From contig NC_087181.1 in assembly GCF_035594125.1 (NCBI RefSeq), positions 12,497,500-12,561,499 on the forward strand: a stretch of DNA of 64,000 bases, given 5' to 3'. Under the pieces are notes generated by a model. It did not search any database, was not told where the DNA came from, and worked only from the letters and a program-made list of their open reading frames with translations. The DNA comes from Scylla paramamosain (taxonomy: Eukaryota > Arthropoda > Malacostraca > Decapoda > Portunidae). This document shows, one piece after another, positions 1-25,989 of the stretch. Both the position numbers and the translations under genes were made by a program. The stretch's first letter is position 1. Every line of letters begins with the position of its first letter.

Positions 1-152
1 AACTGCATAAAAGTACTATTGTAATATCATGTCCTCCTGTAGCAAAGAGAGTAATAATAAATGTAAAGCAATAAATGAGGCAAATATCATCAGGTAACCC
101 AAGACACACATAACACACGTACTTGCCTTTAGAAGTCAGTGGTGTCACCTGA

Positions 153-632
153 GCCCACATTCTCAAACACTTCAACATCTTAGTATGACTACTTTCAAGA
201 GGCTCACTGGCACATTATTAGTTTTCAAGGGTGTTTTCATGACTAAATCAAGAGTTTATCTAATGGAAGTTACTAAAGTTTTCAAGAGTATTTTCATTAC
301 AGATAGTTTAAAAAATATGTGGCATCTTCAATGACAAAAACACCCTTGAAATGCCAGTTAACCTTTAAGCACTAAATACTTTCTGAGCTTCACAAAATCA
401 CCTATTATTATCTATGAAAGAAGTAAGTAGAGATATAATGCTAGCTGATGAGTTGCAAGATGTCAATTTAAATGCCCTCATTACAACAAAATCATCTTCA
501 AGTTAATACACTTTTTGTAATGATGCTGAGAGTGGAAGCGAACTAATGTCATGGTACTCAAAGTGTCAATGATCTCTGTAGCCTTTGAAAATAGTCATGA
601 TGGAAGAACAAAGCATTTCACAATATGGACCC
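153..632 (-). mobile_element. MITE-like element, old copy
   Basis: The ends form an imperfect terminal inverted repeat. The left end reads GCCCACATTCTCAAACACTT and the reverse complement of the right end reads GTCCATATTGTGAAATGCTT, with about 14 of 20 positions matching. Internal sequence also matches, in reverse orientation, the elements at 50405-50762 and 58748-59108, for example the block next to the right end around 570-630. There is no coding capacity, so a non-autonomous DNA transposon is the simplest reading. The copy is longer and more diverged than the other two. Confidence 0.5.
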
Positions 633-854
633 TGATATTTACTGTACAAGCCCTACTCAGACATGACATGTGATTCATTAACTTATTTCAATTACTATCT
701 ACTACATGGCAGAACATCATTACATAACAACAGTTTATATCCCATTTAGGTGTGACTGTAAAAATAAGCTCTTTCTGGAGTGTTCCAGTGACTTTTATGG
801 AGTGTTCCTGCACTTTCTGGGCCCACATACATAAAAAGTCCTAAAAGACTTACA

Positions 855-938
855 TTTACTCCCAGCCAAAAGTAAATGCTAAAAGTGTATATAAGGAACT
901 ATAAAAGTTTTCTGAAGTCACTTTTAGCCAGGAGTAAA
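855..938. repeat. Inverted repeat / hairpin
   Basis: The arms at 855-873 and 920-938 are complementary at 16 of 19 positions (TTTACTCC..GC.AAAAGT against its reverse complement), with a 46-base spacer. Related words (TTTTAGCAG, AGTAAAAGTAAAA) recur at about 2300-2420, which suggests an old dispersed palindromic element. Confidence 0.4.
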
Positions 939-1264
939 AGTAAAATCTAAAATCACAACACGTGCTATGTTTAGCGCTTAAGAAAGAGCCTAACCATTAT
1001 ATTTTTTTGCATTTGAATGTCAAAACAATACATAAAAGTATTTAATGTTAATTTATATCTTTTGATAAAAAAGAATCAAAGTATTGGCATATTTTATAAT
1101 TTTAATGATGTACACGAGGCGAGTTCAGACTAGAACCCACCCTGGAGATGTCAACAACAACAATGGTGGGGGCACCTCAGCCAAGCCAAGGGAAGCGAGA
1201 GGCAGCTCTGTCAGGCTAATTGGATAACACACTAGTTTCTGCTTAGTGCAAAATGATTTTCAAA

Positions 1265-1600
1265 ATTCTGCTTACCCCTGCCAGTAGCTGTGGGGATGGC
1301 TGAGTTAGACTGAATACAATATGATTTAGTAAATTCCAATTACTCCCTGCAAGCAGCTGTGAGATGACTTGGTTAAGTTGGGTTGAATTCAGAAGAATTT
1401 ATTAAATTGTATTTACTCCCAGCAAAAGACTATGGGGTGTCTGGGTGAGGTTATTAAGTTGAATGCATAAAGATAAGTTAAATTCCAATTATTTGGATTG
1501 TGTCATGATGGGTTAGGTTACTTTAAGTGCAAAAGAAAATTGTTATATTCCATTTACTCCCTGCAAGGGGCTGAGATGACTAGGCCGGGTTATTAGGTGT
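1265..1600. repeat. Degenerate tandem array, about 70-bp unit
   Basis: The block 'ATTTACTCCCTGCAAG..GCTGTG-GATG-CTGGGTTAGGTT' recurs in diverged form near 1271, 1338, 1408, 1487 and 1551. Spacing is roughly 65-80 bases. No coding potential is seen. Confidence 0.5.
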
Positions 1601-1621
1601 TGGATCAATTTATTATCCACC

Positions 1622-1627
<6 letters not shown>

Positions 1628-1687
<60 letters not shown>
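1628..1687. repeat. (CA)n microsatellite
   Basis: An uninterrupted CA tract of about 60 bases. The open frames across it are poly-HT artefacts. Confidence 0.98.
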
Positions 1688-1690
<3 letters not shown>

Positions 1691-1882
1691 CAAAACACAA
1701 TTTAAAATGGATTCCGCATCATGAGCTACAACTGCATTCCACAGTTAGTTTGATTTCATGCCTTACTTACATATTCTGCTTCCTACTCTGGATGCAGTAA
1801 TTCTTATATGTGTGCCATCAATAACACTGATGACAGTGGGGAATACTGCAACTTACATAAAGTGTTTGTCTCATCTTAATAT

Positions 1883-2052
<170 letters not shown>

Positions 2053-2699
2053 AATCTGAAGATGCTGTATAGTGTGTGAGCCTCAAAGGTTTTGGCTGCA
2101 TTGTACCAAAGTTAAGGCCTTTATCTCATCTCACCCCCTGCAGTGTGACTCCCTAGTGCACTCCTCATAAGTTCTGTCACATACAGAATGTCACCAAGGA
2201 CAGGCAGAACTCTCTCAATTGGCTGAGCATCACCATACTCTTGTAGGACACCTGTCCTTTGCCAAAAAGTGAAGTGTTGGAATGTAATCCTGCTACCTTA
2301 AAATAATTTTAGCAGCTTAGGAGTACCCCTCACCACCCCTAGCTGCTTAGTCTTTTAGGTCTTAAAAATTATTATGTATTACTTGTAAGGAACTTTTAGC
2401 AGTAAAAGTAAAACTGGCCACTAAAAGTATTCTTAGACTGTTAAAAATGCTTCTGTATACAGGCCCTGGAGTCTTCTGCTTAGTGGAGACTTTACTACCT
2501 TCTAGAGCCTTCCATGAGACCTTCCTGTGGCTTCTAGAATGTTCTGTAGTGTCTTTCTAGAGTATTAAAATGTTAAGTATTGATTAAGACTTATCTAAGG
2601 GCCTTAGAGCAAACTTTAGATGGATGAGATATGGCATTTTTCCCCTTCCTAATAATGTTAGCAATGATAATAGACTGCTGAAGTGAGGAGACTGGGTTA

Positions 2700-3300
2700 G
2701 GTTAAGTTAGGTTAGGCAGTGACAGCCTTGAGTTATATCTTAAAATCCAGCTTAACTATTTAGCAACCATGAAGGGCAAATATGGATTGAATTAGTCATT
2801 ATAAGACTTTTCCTAATTCTTCCTGTCTCCTGGAAGTCAGGTTAGGTCACAGTTTACAGACAGGATAATGACACACGTTTAATTACGAGCCATGAAGGGC
2901 AAATATGGGCCACACCAGACTCAGTTAAACTTGTCCTTATTCTTCCTGCCTACTAAAAGTTAAGTTAGGTCACAGTTCAGAGAGGATAATGACACACGGT
3001 TAATTACGAGCCAAGGACAAACATGGACCAAACCAAACACAATAAAAGTTGTCTGACACGTTCTGCTTCCTTAAAGTTATGTCAGGTCACGGTTTCTAGG
3101 GAGGATATTGACAATTTAGAGTTAATTACGAGAAGTATGGGCCACACTAGTCATGTGAAAGGTGGAAGTTATTTGGTTAGCTCTGACTTTACAGCTAAGA
3201 TTATGACACACCTTACGTTTGATCTGGTTAGTTTAACTCAAATTTCACGGAGTTAATGAGATAATTTCTACCTACGAAGGGCAAGTATGTGTCAGTCACG
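2700..3300. repeat. Degenerate tandem array, about 121-bp unit
   Basis: The block 'CCATGAAGGGCAAATATGG' at 2767 recurs at 2889, and diverged at about 3011, 3130 and 3270. Each is followed by 'TTCTTCCTGCCT', 'AGGTCACAGTT' and 'GATAATGACACACG..TTAATTACGAG'. Spacing is about 121 bases for the first copies. The array ends against the Ntf2 exon 1 donor. Confidence 0.6.
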
Positions 3301-3435
3301 TGATCAAGCTTGTTCTGACTCTGCCTTCTCCCTTGTGGTTAGGTTTGATCAGCCCAAACTTCACAGAGAACTTAATAGGCACGTTTAGAGTTAATTCCCA
3401 TCCAGAATAGGTAGTTGGGGTCAGGTCACACTCAC

Positions 3436-3546
3436 GTGATAGAAGTTTGCCAGCTTCTCCCTGCCTTCTCTCTCGCCGTCAAAAATAAGGTAGTATTGTT
3501 TGACAAAGGTCTCCCCGATCTGTTGGAACTGTGGATTTAAGGTCAT
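3436..3546 (-). CDS. Ntf2: Nuclear transport factor 2, first coding exon (partial gene)
   Basis: Reading the minus strand from ATG at 3546 gives 37 in-frame codons beginning MTLNPQFQQIGETFVKQYY and ending LANFYH, followed at once by a GTGAGT donor. This is the characteristic N-terminus of NTF2 (LNPQ...IG..FV.QYY.IFD...L.NFY). NTF2 is a small dimeric protein of about 130 residues that binds RanGDP and FG-nucleoporins and returns Ran to the nucleus. The start is chosen because it gives the family-typical N-terminus and no upstream in-frame ATG is nearby. About 28 percent of the protein is present; later exons must lie beyond the left edge. The exon is too short to stand out as a long ORF. Identity rests on remembered family pattern, not an alignment. 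Confidence 0.85.
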
Positions 3547-3740
3547 CTTCAAGGACTGCTGGTGGGGCCACGGTATCTAGTGGAGGAGCGGCGAGGCAGC
3601 GAGGCGGGTAGAGGGAGTGAGGGAGGCAGGGAGGGAGGCGGGCGGCGGCACCTCTCCCTTCAAGGTCTCACAGAGGACTGCCGTATATCGTCTCTGCGCA
3701 GGCGCCAAAAATTCATATTCGCATGCACGTTCGTATTCGT
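3547..3740 (-). promoter_or_regulatory. Probable Ntf2 promoter and 5' UTR, with NRF1-like site
   Basis: The 190 bases upstream of the Ntf2 ATG are clearly richer in G+C and CpG than the surrounding AT-rich DNA. CTGCGCAGGCGC at 3694-3705 matches the NRF1 consensus (YGCGCAYGCGCR) at about 10 of 12 positions. No TATA box is obvious. The transcription start is not defined. Confidence 0.45.
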
Positions 3741-3926
3741 CTCATATTTGGCAGTGTTCTTTATTCTATTATCCATGGAGGTGACCAGGTTTATTTTTGT
3801 GTCTGTTATATGGTACAGGGTTGTGATGCAGAGAGTTAGTTCCATAAATGTCTTTTATGAATGTCGGGTTCCCAAAACATTCCATCCATTTTAATTTGTT
3901 TACGCTTTGATGTATAAATAAATGGG

Positions 3927-3929
<3 letters not shown>

Positions 3930-4017
<88 letters not shown>
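3930..4017. repeat. (GA)n microsatellite
   Basis: A perfect GA tract of about 88 bases, upstream of the Ntf2 promoter. Confidence 0.98.
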
Positions 4018-4019
<2 letters not shown>

Positions 4020-5148
4020 AATACCAATTATTAATACCCCTTCAGCACAATTTCCAACCATAATTTTACTGATTATGCAGCACGACTTAATTTATTCAAC
4101 AACTAACATGCACTCCACTATGCACGAGATGCGCGGCACGTATTACATTAATCTCAAGTGACTGACTATTTCACAACATTTCTTGTGAAGTTTGAAATCC
4201 ACTATCAAGATGGCGTGGCGAGGGCGGGAGATTCAAATGTCACTCAAAAGACACTAAAATGTGCCTTTCAACACGAGCGTTTTGATTGCGCGACTCGAGA
4301 GCAATTTCGCTGGGAATCAACACTTGTATGGAGTTATATTGGTAAATCCGTATTGCTGTGTTGTCTGTGAAATATGTTAGATACAAATGTAGCAAGAAAA
4401 GAGTAATGAGTAATAGTCAAAACTTAGTCCATGCGCGAGTGTAGAAGTCCTACCACAGTGTTTTACATTCATATATTTAGCGGTTCTCAACATTTTTTTA
4501 AGTTGATGCCCCCTTCCTGGAGCTTCTGAAAAATTAATGTACCGTGTTTTATATCAACATATTAATTTTACATATTATCAACATCGGTATGGAGTTTTAT
4601 TGACAAACTATTATTGCTTTGTTTTCTGTTAAATATGTTAGGATAGAAGTATAGAAAGTAAACATGAGTAATGAGTGAGCGAGGAAACTATAACATATTT
4701 GGTACAGATGTTGATGAAAAGTAAAACCCATGAGAATAACTCGGTGGCAGGCCTTGAACACTCGTCCATGGTGTAAGTTTTGGTGCTCTGTTATCACACT
4801 ACTCTTGTTTATTTGGTCCATTCCCATCCTAACATATTCCGCAGACAACACAGTGATAACAGTTTGTCAGCACAGAAGATGACAATGCATTAAATATATA
4901 AAATACCTGGAAGATGCTTTTATACTCTCCTCTGGTCATTCGCAGTGGCGTCACCTGGGAGAAATTTTGACTCGGGAGCAAATCGGCACAACACCGATCT
5001 AATCTATCTTCCAGCTCTTCCTAATTACTTCCCAGTGCTAACTTACTGGCAGCTTAAAGGTGGAAATCCTTGTTGTGATATTGATGATGTAGGTGGTAGT
5101 GACTGGTGGTGATGGTAGTGATTGGTGGTGATAGAAGAAGGGTCAGCA

Positions 5149-5188
<40 letters not shown>

Positions 5189-5892
5189 CTCCTTCTAACT
5201 CCCCGATCCCCTTCCTTCCCCGTCCTCACCGTCTATACTGTGAGAAATCTACCCCAATATAATCTAATATCCTCCTCTTCCTACTCATACTACTAAAATA
5301 TACACAGCTGAGTCTGGGAAACACATGTAAATATCTGGAAAACACTGGAAATCGAGGTAAATATTGACGAAAAGACTAGGAGGAAGGAAAGAAAGTCTCG
5401 GTCTGGGTCCAAGAACACTCCAGCTGATGACATCATATTTACACTGTGGGCGCTCGAAACGGGGCTGTATCCTTCATTTGATTTAAGCCTTATTATTCAT
5501 TATTTGGGTGTATTTCACGGGTTATTTTGCTATTTTTTATGGTTAATTCTGACTTTCATTCGCGTCATAGTCTTTTGACTTATGAACATTCGGCTAAATA
5601 CTGATAAACAGAGAGGGAAGAAGGAAAAATATCCGTCTCGGCCTTCATATATACGTAACGAATAGCATTTTGAAAATGACATGAAGAAAAAAGACGCCGA
5701 AACTGGAATGTACTACATATTTTGACTTTTCATATACTTTAACTAATTCGGTGAATATAAAAACATTTCAAGTTTGCGTAGTTTTTAAGAAAGATCCGAA
5801 AACAATTTGTAAGTTTTACAAACGGCGCCACAGAAAAAAAAAAATAAAAAATAAATAATTAAATAAATAAATTAATTAATTAATTAATTAAA
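4018..5892. other. Intergenic, no gene recognised
   Basis: AT-rich sequence with no convincing exon. The word CAAGATGGCG at 4207-4216 resembles a YY1 site, but no gene start follows it. A (CT)n tract lies at 5152-5185. Confidence 0.6.
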
Positions 5893-7424
<1,532 letters not shown>

Positions 7425-7472
7425 CCTATATACCAGGCCAGCAATCCCACACAGGGTGGCCCAGACAAAGCA

Positions 7473-7570
<98 letters not shown>

Positions 7571-7625
7571 ACAATTTACACTCAGCCCTATCAGGCCCTG
7601 GTGGAAAGGGATAATCTCGTGGACG
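7425..7625 (+). repeat. Dispersed repeat with internal (CA)n, copy 1
   Basis: The flank ATACCAGGCCAGCAATCCCA followed by CAGGGTGGCCCAGACAAAGC, a (CA)n core at 7474-7572, then TCAGGCCCTGGTGGAAAGGG. The same flank-core order recurs at 19428-19556 and 33893-34020, so the microsatellite is part of a dispersed element rather than an isolated expansion. Confidence 0.6.
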
Positions 7626-8046
7626 ACCCTACTACACACCTCTCCTACTGTACTAAGATTCTAATGCTATAAGAAGGCAGGAGGTTTGTTTTCTTTCAAA
7701 CTCCCATTAAGAGAGCATAGCAATGAGAAGGTACAGTGACCCAATACAGTCATGTCACAAAGTCCACTGAATTTAATGTCAATAGAGCAAACAAAACTTA
7801 ATACATGGACTAACGAGTTACTTTATATTACGAGCTCCTCAATGTCAAGAACTGGGGACATGGTTGGTTCTCGTACGTGTCTGATGCTGCTCTTTTGTCA
7901 TGACCTAAGGTGCCAACTGTACTTTGATGAATGTAAAAGTCTGTGTTGCTTGAAATTCACTTGTATTGCAGTGAAGTAAACATTAAAGTCTGGTGGAAAT
8001 AAAAGAAAGGAAATAATAAGGAAGAATCTAAAATTTAACACTGTAC

Positions 8047-8086
<40 letters not shown>

Positions 8087-8809
8087 GAATTAAGAGTATA
8101 GCATTGTCTAGCCTCCATAAACAGCAAATTTTACAGCTGTGCATAATTATATACACGATACTTTCAAAATAAACAGAGGCTTACAGTCCTATAAAAATTT
8201 AGCACCTTAGTGTTCTTACTGTCATCGCTTTAGGCCAGAGCAGCACTTATGAACTACAAAGAACAAAATAATAAATAATCATGGCATTTTTTGTAAACTA
8301 ATGTATGAATACAAATACCTTAAGTCACTCCTACAGTGCTCAGACAAGTGAATTTTCTATTAACTATGAAAAAAAAAAAAAAAAAATCCTGAACTCTAAA
8401 ATAATAACTAATAATAATCTGAAAAGAGGATAACTTGATCTGATGACAGGACAAATTAGCCACAATAAACATATAACTGGAAACTGAACCATTTATACAT
8501 GGACACTCAAGTACATAATAGGTCAATAATTAGCTACTATAAATTACACCAAGCAAGTCAACAAGGCCCAAGTGGATTTTTGCTGGCCTAAACTATCCTG
8601 TCACTATACAGACAAGTGCAAATTTACCTTGAATTTTGTATAACTGTTTATAGGAATGATTTTTTTTTGTCTGAGTAATAATTTAAAGGAATGATTTTCT
8701 CTCTCTCTTTCAAACAATAGACAAAGACAGGTCATATAAAACGACGAGGGATTATTCACTCCAATGTATAATAACTAATATCAATATCACATTTCAAAGC
8801 ATTAATATT
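7626..8809. other. Intergenic, no gene recognised
   Basis: AT-rich DNA without a supported exon. It contains a (CT)n tract at 8051-8083 and an A18 homopolymer near 8369-8386. Confidence 0.55.
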
Positions 8810-9475
8810 TACCTAATCTCTCCTTTCTCTCTCACCCCACCTTCATGTATCATCTAATTCCTTGTCCCTAATTATCTCTTCCACTATTCCTTCTTTACCT
8901 TAACATGTCATATTTTCTCTATTTCTACTTCAAGATTAACTCACTACTTCATCATGCTTCCTTTTATCTTCGTTTCTCGCATCATTTCCTAATTCTACCA
9001 TTTTTTATTTTTCCCTACTTTAACATCCCATAACTGCATTTAACTGTATTTATTCCTTTAATCCTTTCTTCTTCCCTCTTGTTTAACTTTATCTCTTCCC
9101 TTGTCTTATGACTTCTTACCTCTCTTTTATCTATTGTTATCTTCCTTACTTTCTTTAGCATCCAATATTTCTTACCTACCTTCCTACTTCTTTATTTCCT
9201 TCTCTCTAACTTTCTTTTAACTTCCCTTGTCCTGTTAATTACCTCTAAAACCAACATTTTTTTTCTCTTTTCCTACTTTCTTTAGCTTCACATCTCTCTG
9301 ATCTCTCTCACCCTACCTCCTTCTTTCCTTCCCTGCTTCTCTTACTCCTCTCTTCATCTCATCACTTCTTTCTTCAAAAACTTATTACTCTTTTCTCCTT
9401 TCCTACCTTATTCACCCTAACACACTCCCTACCTCCTTTTCCCTACAGCTCCCTACCTGCCTCTCCCAGTGCCAC
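8810..9475. other. Pyrimidine-rich tract, about 660 bp with few G
   Basis: The plus strand is almost entirely C, T and A, with T/C blocks throughout. It lies directly downstream of the Sec5 stop codon, so the Sec5 transcript strand is strongly purine-rich here. It may form part of the Sec5 3' UTR. Confidence 0.7.
9191..9196 (-). terminator. Candidate Sec5 poly(A) signal
   Basis: TTTATT on the plus strand reads AATAAA on the minus strand, about 335 bases after the Sec5 stop. A second AATAAA is at 9049-9054. The choice between them cannot be made from sequence. Confidence 0.3.
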
Positions 9476-9530
9476 ATACACCTATTGATGTGGTGTCTTG
9501 AATTCAGCCAGTCCACACCACTCCACCGCC

Positions 9531-21316
<11,786 letters not shown>

Positions 21317-21347
21317 GCTGCTGCCTTAGTGCCACCTGAGGCCACAC
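21317..21347 (-). other. Sec5: Sec5 5' UTR segment with 3' splice site
   Basis: Upstream of the ATG the minus strand reads CTCCCTACAG|GTGTGGCCTC, a good acceptor 31 nt before the start codon. The transcript therefore probably begins in an upstream non-coding exon. One candidate ends at 21786, where TTTCT is followed by GTGAGTGAG; a weaker one ends near 21685. Confidence 0.5.
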
Positions 21348-21554
21348 CTGTAGGGAGCAGGGACAAGGTGAGTAAGTAAGCAAGAGCAAACAAAAGACAC
21401 TGACATTTTTCTTTCCTTTATGTTAGACAAGTCTAAAGCAACACGATTATATGAAGGGCAGCATCCTCTTAACATCTATTACCCTTAGAGTGCTGTGCTG
21501 GTAACGGAATGACAGGTTATAATGTTAAAGCACTACAATTTATAGGAATAAGAC

Positions 21555-21660
<106 letters not shown>

Positions 21661-21940
21661 GGCGTAAGGAGAAATACTAACCTTCCTCAGACACTTCACT
21701 CAACACACGTTTCTTCCTACTCTACTCTACACTCATCTAGCAATCATATTTAGTTGTTTGATGTACTCTCACATCTCTCACTCACAGAAATGTAGAGAAG
21801 GGGCGCCACTTCTGCCTCTCCTTCCCCAGACAAACAAGACACCCAATGTCAGAGGTGTGTACACTTGTCTTGATCCTGAGCTTTGTTTGTCTTCGCAACG
21901 GTACTTCTTGTTATTCAATACAAGGTTTTTAATTTTGTCT

Positions 21941-21944
<4 letters not shown>

Positions 21945-21991
<47 letters not shown>

Positions 21992-22036
21992 GTTGTTGTT
22001 GTTGTTGTTGTTATTATCATCATCATCATCATCATT
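21945..22036. repeat. (TTA)n(TTG)n(TCA)n trinucleotide cluster
   Basis: Three successive trinucleotide tracts (TTA, then TTG, then TCA) differing by one base each, consistent with mutation and re-expansion from one tract. Confidence 0.95.
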
Positions 22037-22487
22037 AAAATGTCAGCCTCCCATTCGGTATTTTTTTTTTTCCTTTATGGTGATCTTATAACATCAATTA
22101 ACATTTCTTTATTTCGTCTTCATCCTTAGTCTTTTTTTTTTCTTTTCCCGTGTTCTTGGTTTTGCGCTTAAGTTCTCAGTATTTTATCTCTTGCCCCCTC
22201 CCCCCTTGCTGAATAAAATAGGCATAACACTTTTTTCACGTTTATATTATTAAACATTAGTTTCCTTGTTGTTTTCTTTTATTTTCCATCTAATAAGACT
22301 TTTCTCTTTTTCTTTATTTTTATTTTTCAGGCATTATCCATATCCATTCTCTTCCCTTTTTAACTCTTAAATATTACCCATATCTATTCTCTATATTTTT
22401 CTCAATAGTTATCTGTAGGGAAAAATTGAAGTAAATAGCAAAATGGGAAAGAAAAAGTGAAAAAAAAGTGGAAAAAAAAGGAAGGTG

Positions 22488-22518
<31 letters not shown>

Positions 22519-22970
22519 TATGGTTATAGGCCTATGGTTAGATTACGTTAAAAGGAGGGAAGGTATAGGTGGTTCATAGTGGTTTCATTATTTTTAAGTC
22601 TCCAGGTCATTCATGCAGATCTTGACAAATATTGTGGCACTCCCAAAATTTCCAGTACCAATACACCACAAAACATGATATTCATAAAAAAAAAAAAATG
22701 CTCTTGTATTATTGTTGTTGTAATAGGAACTGCAAGCACACACTGGTAATAGTACAATAAACTATTCATTTATACAGGTACTATGAGAATGCAAGAAAAC
22801 AAGGTAAGCTGCAAGAGCCCATCAGGCCTACAGTGACACCCCCTGTACTATCATGATCAGAAGTGGAGCACCTCTCCTACTTACCACCACTGTGTTCTGA
22901 CCTTCCTCTCAGTCTTGTCCTCTCATCTACGGCCTCCTCACAACACCTGATAACTGGTAGATTTTTACCA

Positions 22971-22973
<3 letters not shown>

Positions 22974-23054
<81 letters not shown>
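22974..23054. repeat. (GA)n microsatellite
   Basis: About 80 bases of GA. A shorter GA tract is at 22492-22518. Confidence 0.97.
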
Positions 23055-23056
<2 letters not shown>

Positions 23057-25809
23057 CAGGTTACTCAGTTTCTGACTTCCACTGTACAAGATGGAGCTAA
23101 CTCTTACAACAAAGCAAGCTGTTAAAAGATCATGTCAAGGGAGTTTTTCCTTGAAGAAGAAAACAAGCAATTCTTCTGATTTACTGTATAAATGATATTT
23201 CTTAGTACAACACTGTACGCATGCAATGGTAATGAGTACACAACAGAGCCTCCTTATCACTAAAAGTTTATGGCAGTTAGCAGTTCACTTGAACACACTG
23301 GGGTGAACATAAAGTCAAACAATATAAAAACACAGCCACATACAGGTAGGGAGAGATTGGAGGTTATAATCAATACCAGCCATGTAGAAAACGTTACAAA
23401 ACAAAGTCCTTCACTAAAAGGCACTTCTGACATGATAGTCTACAAATATATCAAAGACAAAACTCAGACTATTCAAGGTAATAATAAATCAGTGAAGTGG
23501 GCACAAAGCTCACCGGAAAAATGTTCGATTTATCAAATCTGTCAATATCAACACAATCTTCTCGTCATTTTTTAAATTTAATATATGTATTTCAGAAATT
23601 AATTAGTGGTTAGTTGTGATCCAGGAGGGAACACTTCATACACACAGTGCACTACTTAATTTTTATAGTGCTAATGCCTGAGTCCAGTGACTGCTTCTGC
23701 TCTTTTTGTATAAATTACATATAAAAAGCCTCATATTATTCTTTACCATGTGCTGCATTTTTTTTATTTGCTTATACGGATATAACAAAGTAATTGCTTT
23801 GAAGTCAATGAACTATATCACAAGGAGCATTCACCTGCAAGCACTGTTCCATCATGCAAAAATCACCTCAAGCATCAGGTAATCTCTAATTACCAAGCAA
23901 CGCAATCCAAACTCACTCTCATTCCTCTTTCATGTACACACTTTTCTTTGTGGCATCAATAATCACAACTAACAGGCAAACATTATCAGCAAGGAACATT
24001 TTTGGATTCAGTATTCATGGTGAAGAATTTCGTGGAATTCATACAGTCACTGTGCAGTAGATATATCTACTTAGAATATGGTAATGTGAATGCATAGCTT
24101 ATTCCAACTCTCATCAATCTCTGCTTACACTTGAAACTAAACCATCTTTACAAGATATGTCATTCTAATTTGAAATTAAACTCCAGATTTTAACATCAAT
24201 CTTCATTATACCCAAGAGCTGGCAGTGGCTTTCTGCACAAAATCACTTTGAGATACTGAAAGACTACAATAATGGATCAAATATTAAGGATGATGTGGAA
24301 GAGGCCTGGTGTTCTAAAAGGAGCTGGCAGAGACAACAGAGGATCTGGTCAATGGCAATTATTTATCAACTTTAAAGGATAAAGAAATTTACAATGAGTG
24401 AACCGGCCATCACTACATAAATCTACATAATTCAGGAACAAAATTGATGAATTAGAGATGTGGCAATAATTCTGAAATAGTGGCATTGTCAAAAAGAAAG
24501 ATGTGAAGCAACTCTGAAATACTGACAAGATTATTGAAAGTAGTGAGCACGGAATGCCACAACACCTGCTTAGTACCCTTGCAATATCACATTTTCTTTA
24601 CATACAAGATACATGCATATGCAAATGGTCTAGTTAACGTCATCTATTTATGATGACCAAATCTCAACACTGCTGTACATTTACATATCTATAATGAAGT
24701 AACACCTCCACACTGCTGCACTGTATCATTCATATAATTTGTCATTATAGAAAACTCATAACAGAACAATGAACAACACAACATACTATAAAGAAATGGT
24801 ATTTTCTAGGTAACCAAGGCATGAATAACCGAACTGTGGCCAGGAATGTGTTTTCTTTTCTCTTTGTACAGCTTAGTATGATGAAGTACAGTTGTAGGAC
24901 ATCTTAAAAAACTGTGTTGTAGAGGATGAATGAGGAACTATATTGGATGGAAGGCATACAAGTATTACAGCCCTTACTATGTATAAAATTAGGTCATCGA
25001 AGTGCAGTAGTTCACATTATAAAGTCCTGCAACATCCACTCAGTGATCACTTAGCTATCCACAATCATGTGAGTCACTGATGCAATGGAGCAAAAACAAT
25101 GAACTTCTCAAAATCTATAATTGACCACAATTGATCTCCAGTTTTGACAATTACAAAAGGTAACCTTGATGCGGTGGTGAAAAACAATCAGCACAAACCT
25201 ATGGTTCTCCTGTGTAACATGAAGCAAATATGCCTACTCAGCAAACATTGTTTAAAAAGTCAATTTCTAAAAATGTACCTACATTCCATGTTACTAACCA
25301 AAGCCTCAAACTAAGCGCATCTCAGATTTCTTTGTGCAAACTGTGACTGAAAACTTCAGCAATTAGTCTCAGTACTGCTAGATGCCTGAGAGCAGCAGAA
25401 GAAACCGATTTAAATATTTGATCAGATGAATCATCATAAAAATCCAAAGACCTTGAAGATTACAGGACAACAAACATGAAGTGAACTAGTTACTGGTATT
25501 GTGAAGACATGCAGTTATTCCCTGTATGCTTCATTTCAACCTTCCACTTTGTGGAATTAACACTCAGGGATAACTAGCCAGAAATAGCAGATGAGAGTGG
25601 GATGCCAAAATTGCATTGAAAATGTTCTTATTTTTATTTCTTAAAGAAAACAAGCAACAAGGGCAGAAACTGATTGTGCTACTGCTGCTTTGTGTAAGTT
25701 GCTTCATTAACAAAAATTTGTACACATCACTTATTTCCCTCTTCAGAGGTACTGCATAAACCATTTCTAGTCCATGCAAGTAGACATATACACACACTCA
25801 CACACACAT

Positions 25810-25989
25810 GCACATACACACCAAACAAATAGTTGCTGGCTTCCTGCTCCAGCTGGACTGCAAGGGCACAACTCCTCACCTATGCCTGTACCTTTCCCTG
25901 CTGAGGGAAAAAGGGCTTTAGTGTGAAAGGAAGTCAGCCCTAACAGCCTCCCTCTTACCAGCACACTGACCACTAAGCTATCACGCCAC
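25810..25989 (-). mobile_element. Possible tRNA-derived SINE
   Basis: On the minus strand, GTGGCGTGATAGCTTAGTGG at the 5' end matches a tRNA start with an A box (TAGCTTAGTGG). No clear B box or cloverleaf is visible, so it is not a working tRNA gene. A CA-rich stretch follows at the 3' end (25790-25820 on plus). Confidence 0.35.

Noticed and set aside
4158..4370. Possible gene start at CAAGATGGCG
   Set aside because: The frame from this ATG stops within about 14 codons, and no splice donor or family similarity is apparent.
25958..25989. tRNA gene
   Set aside because: Only an A-box-like 5' part is visible; no B box, no cloverleaf and no anticodon stem.
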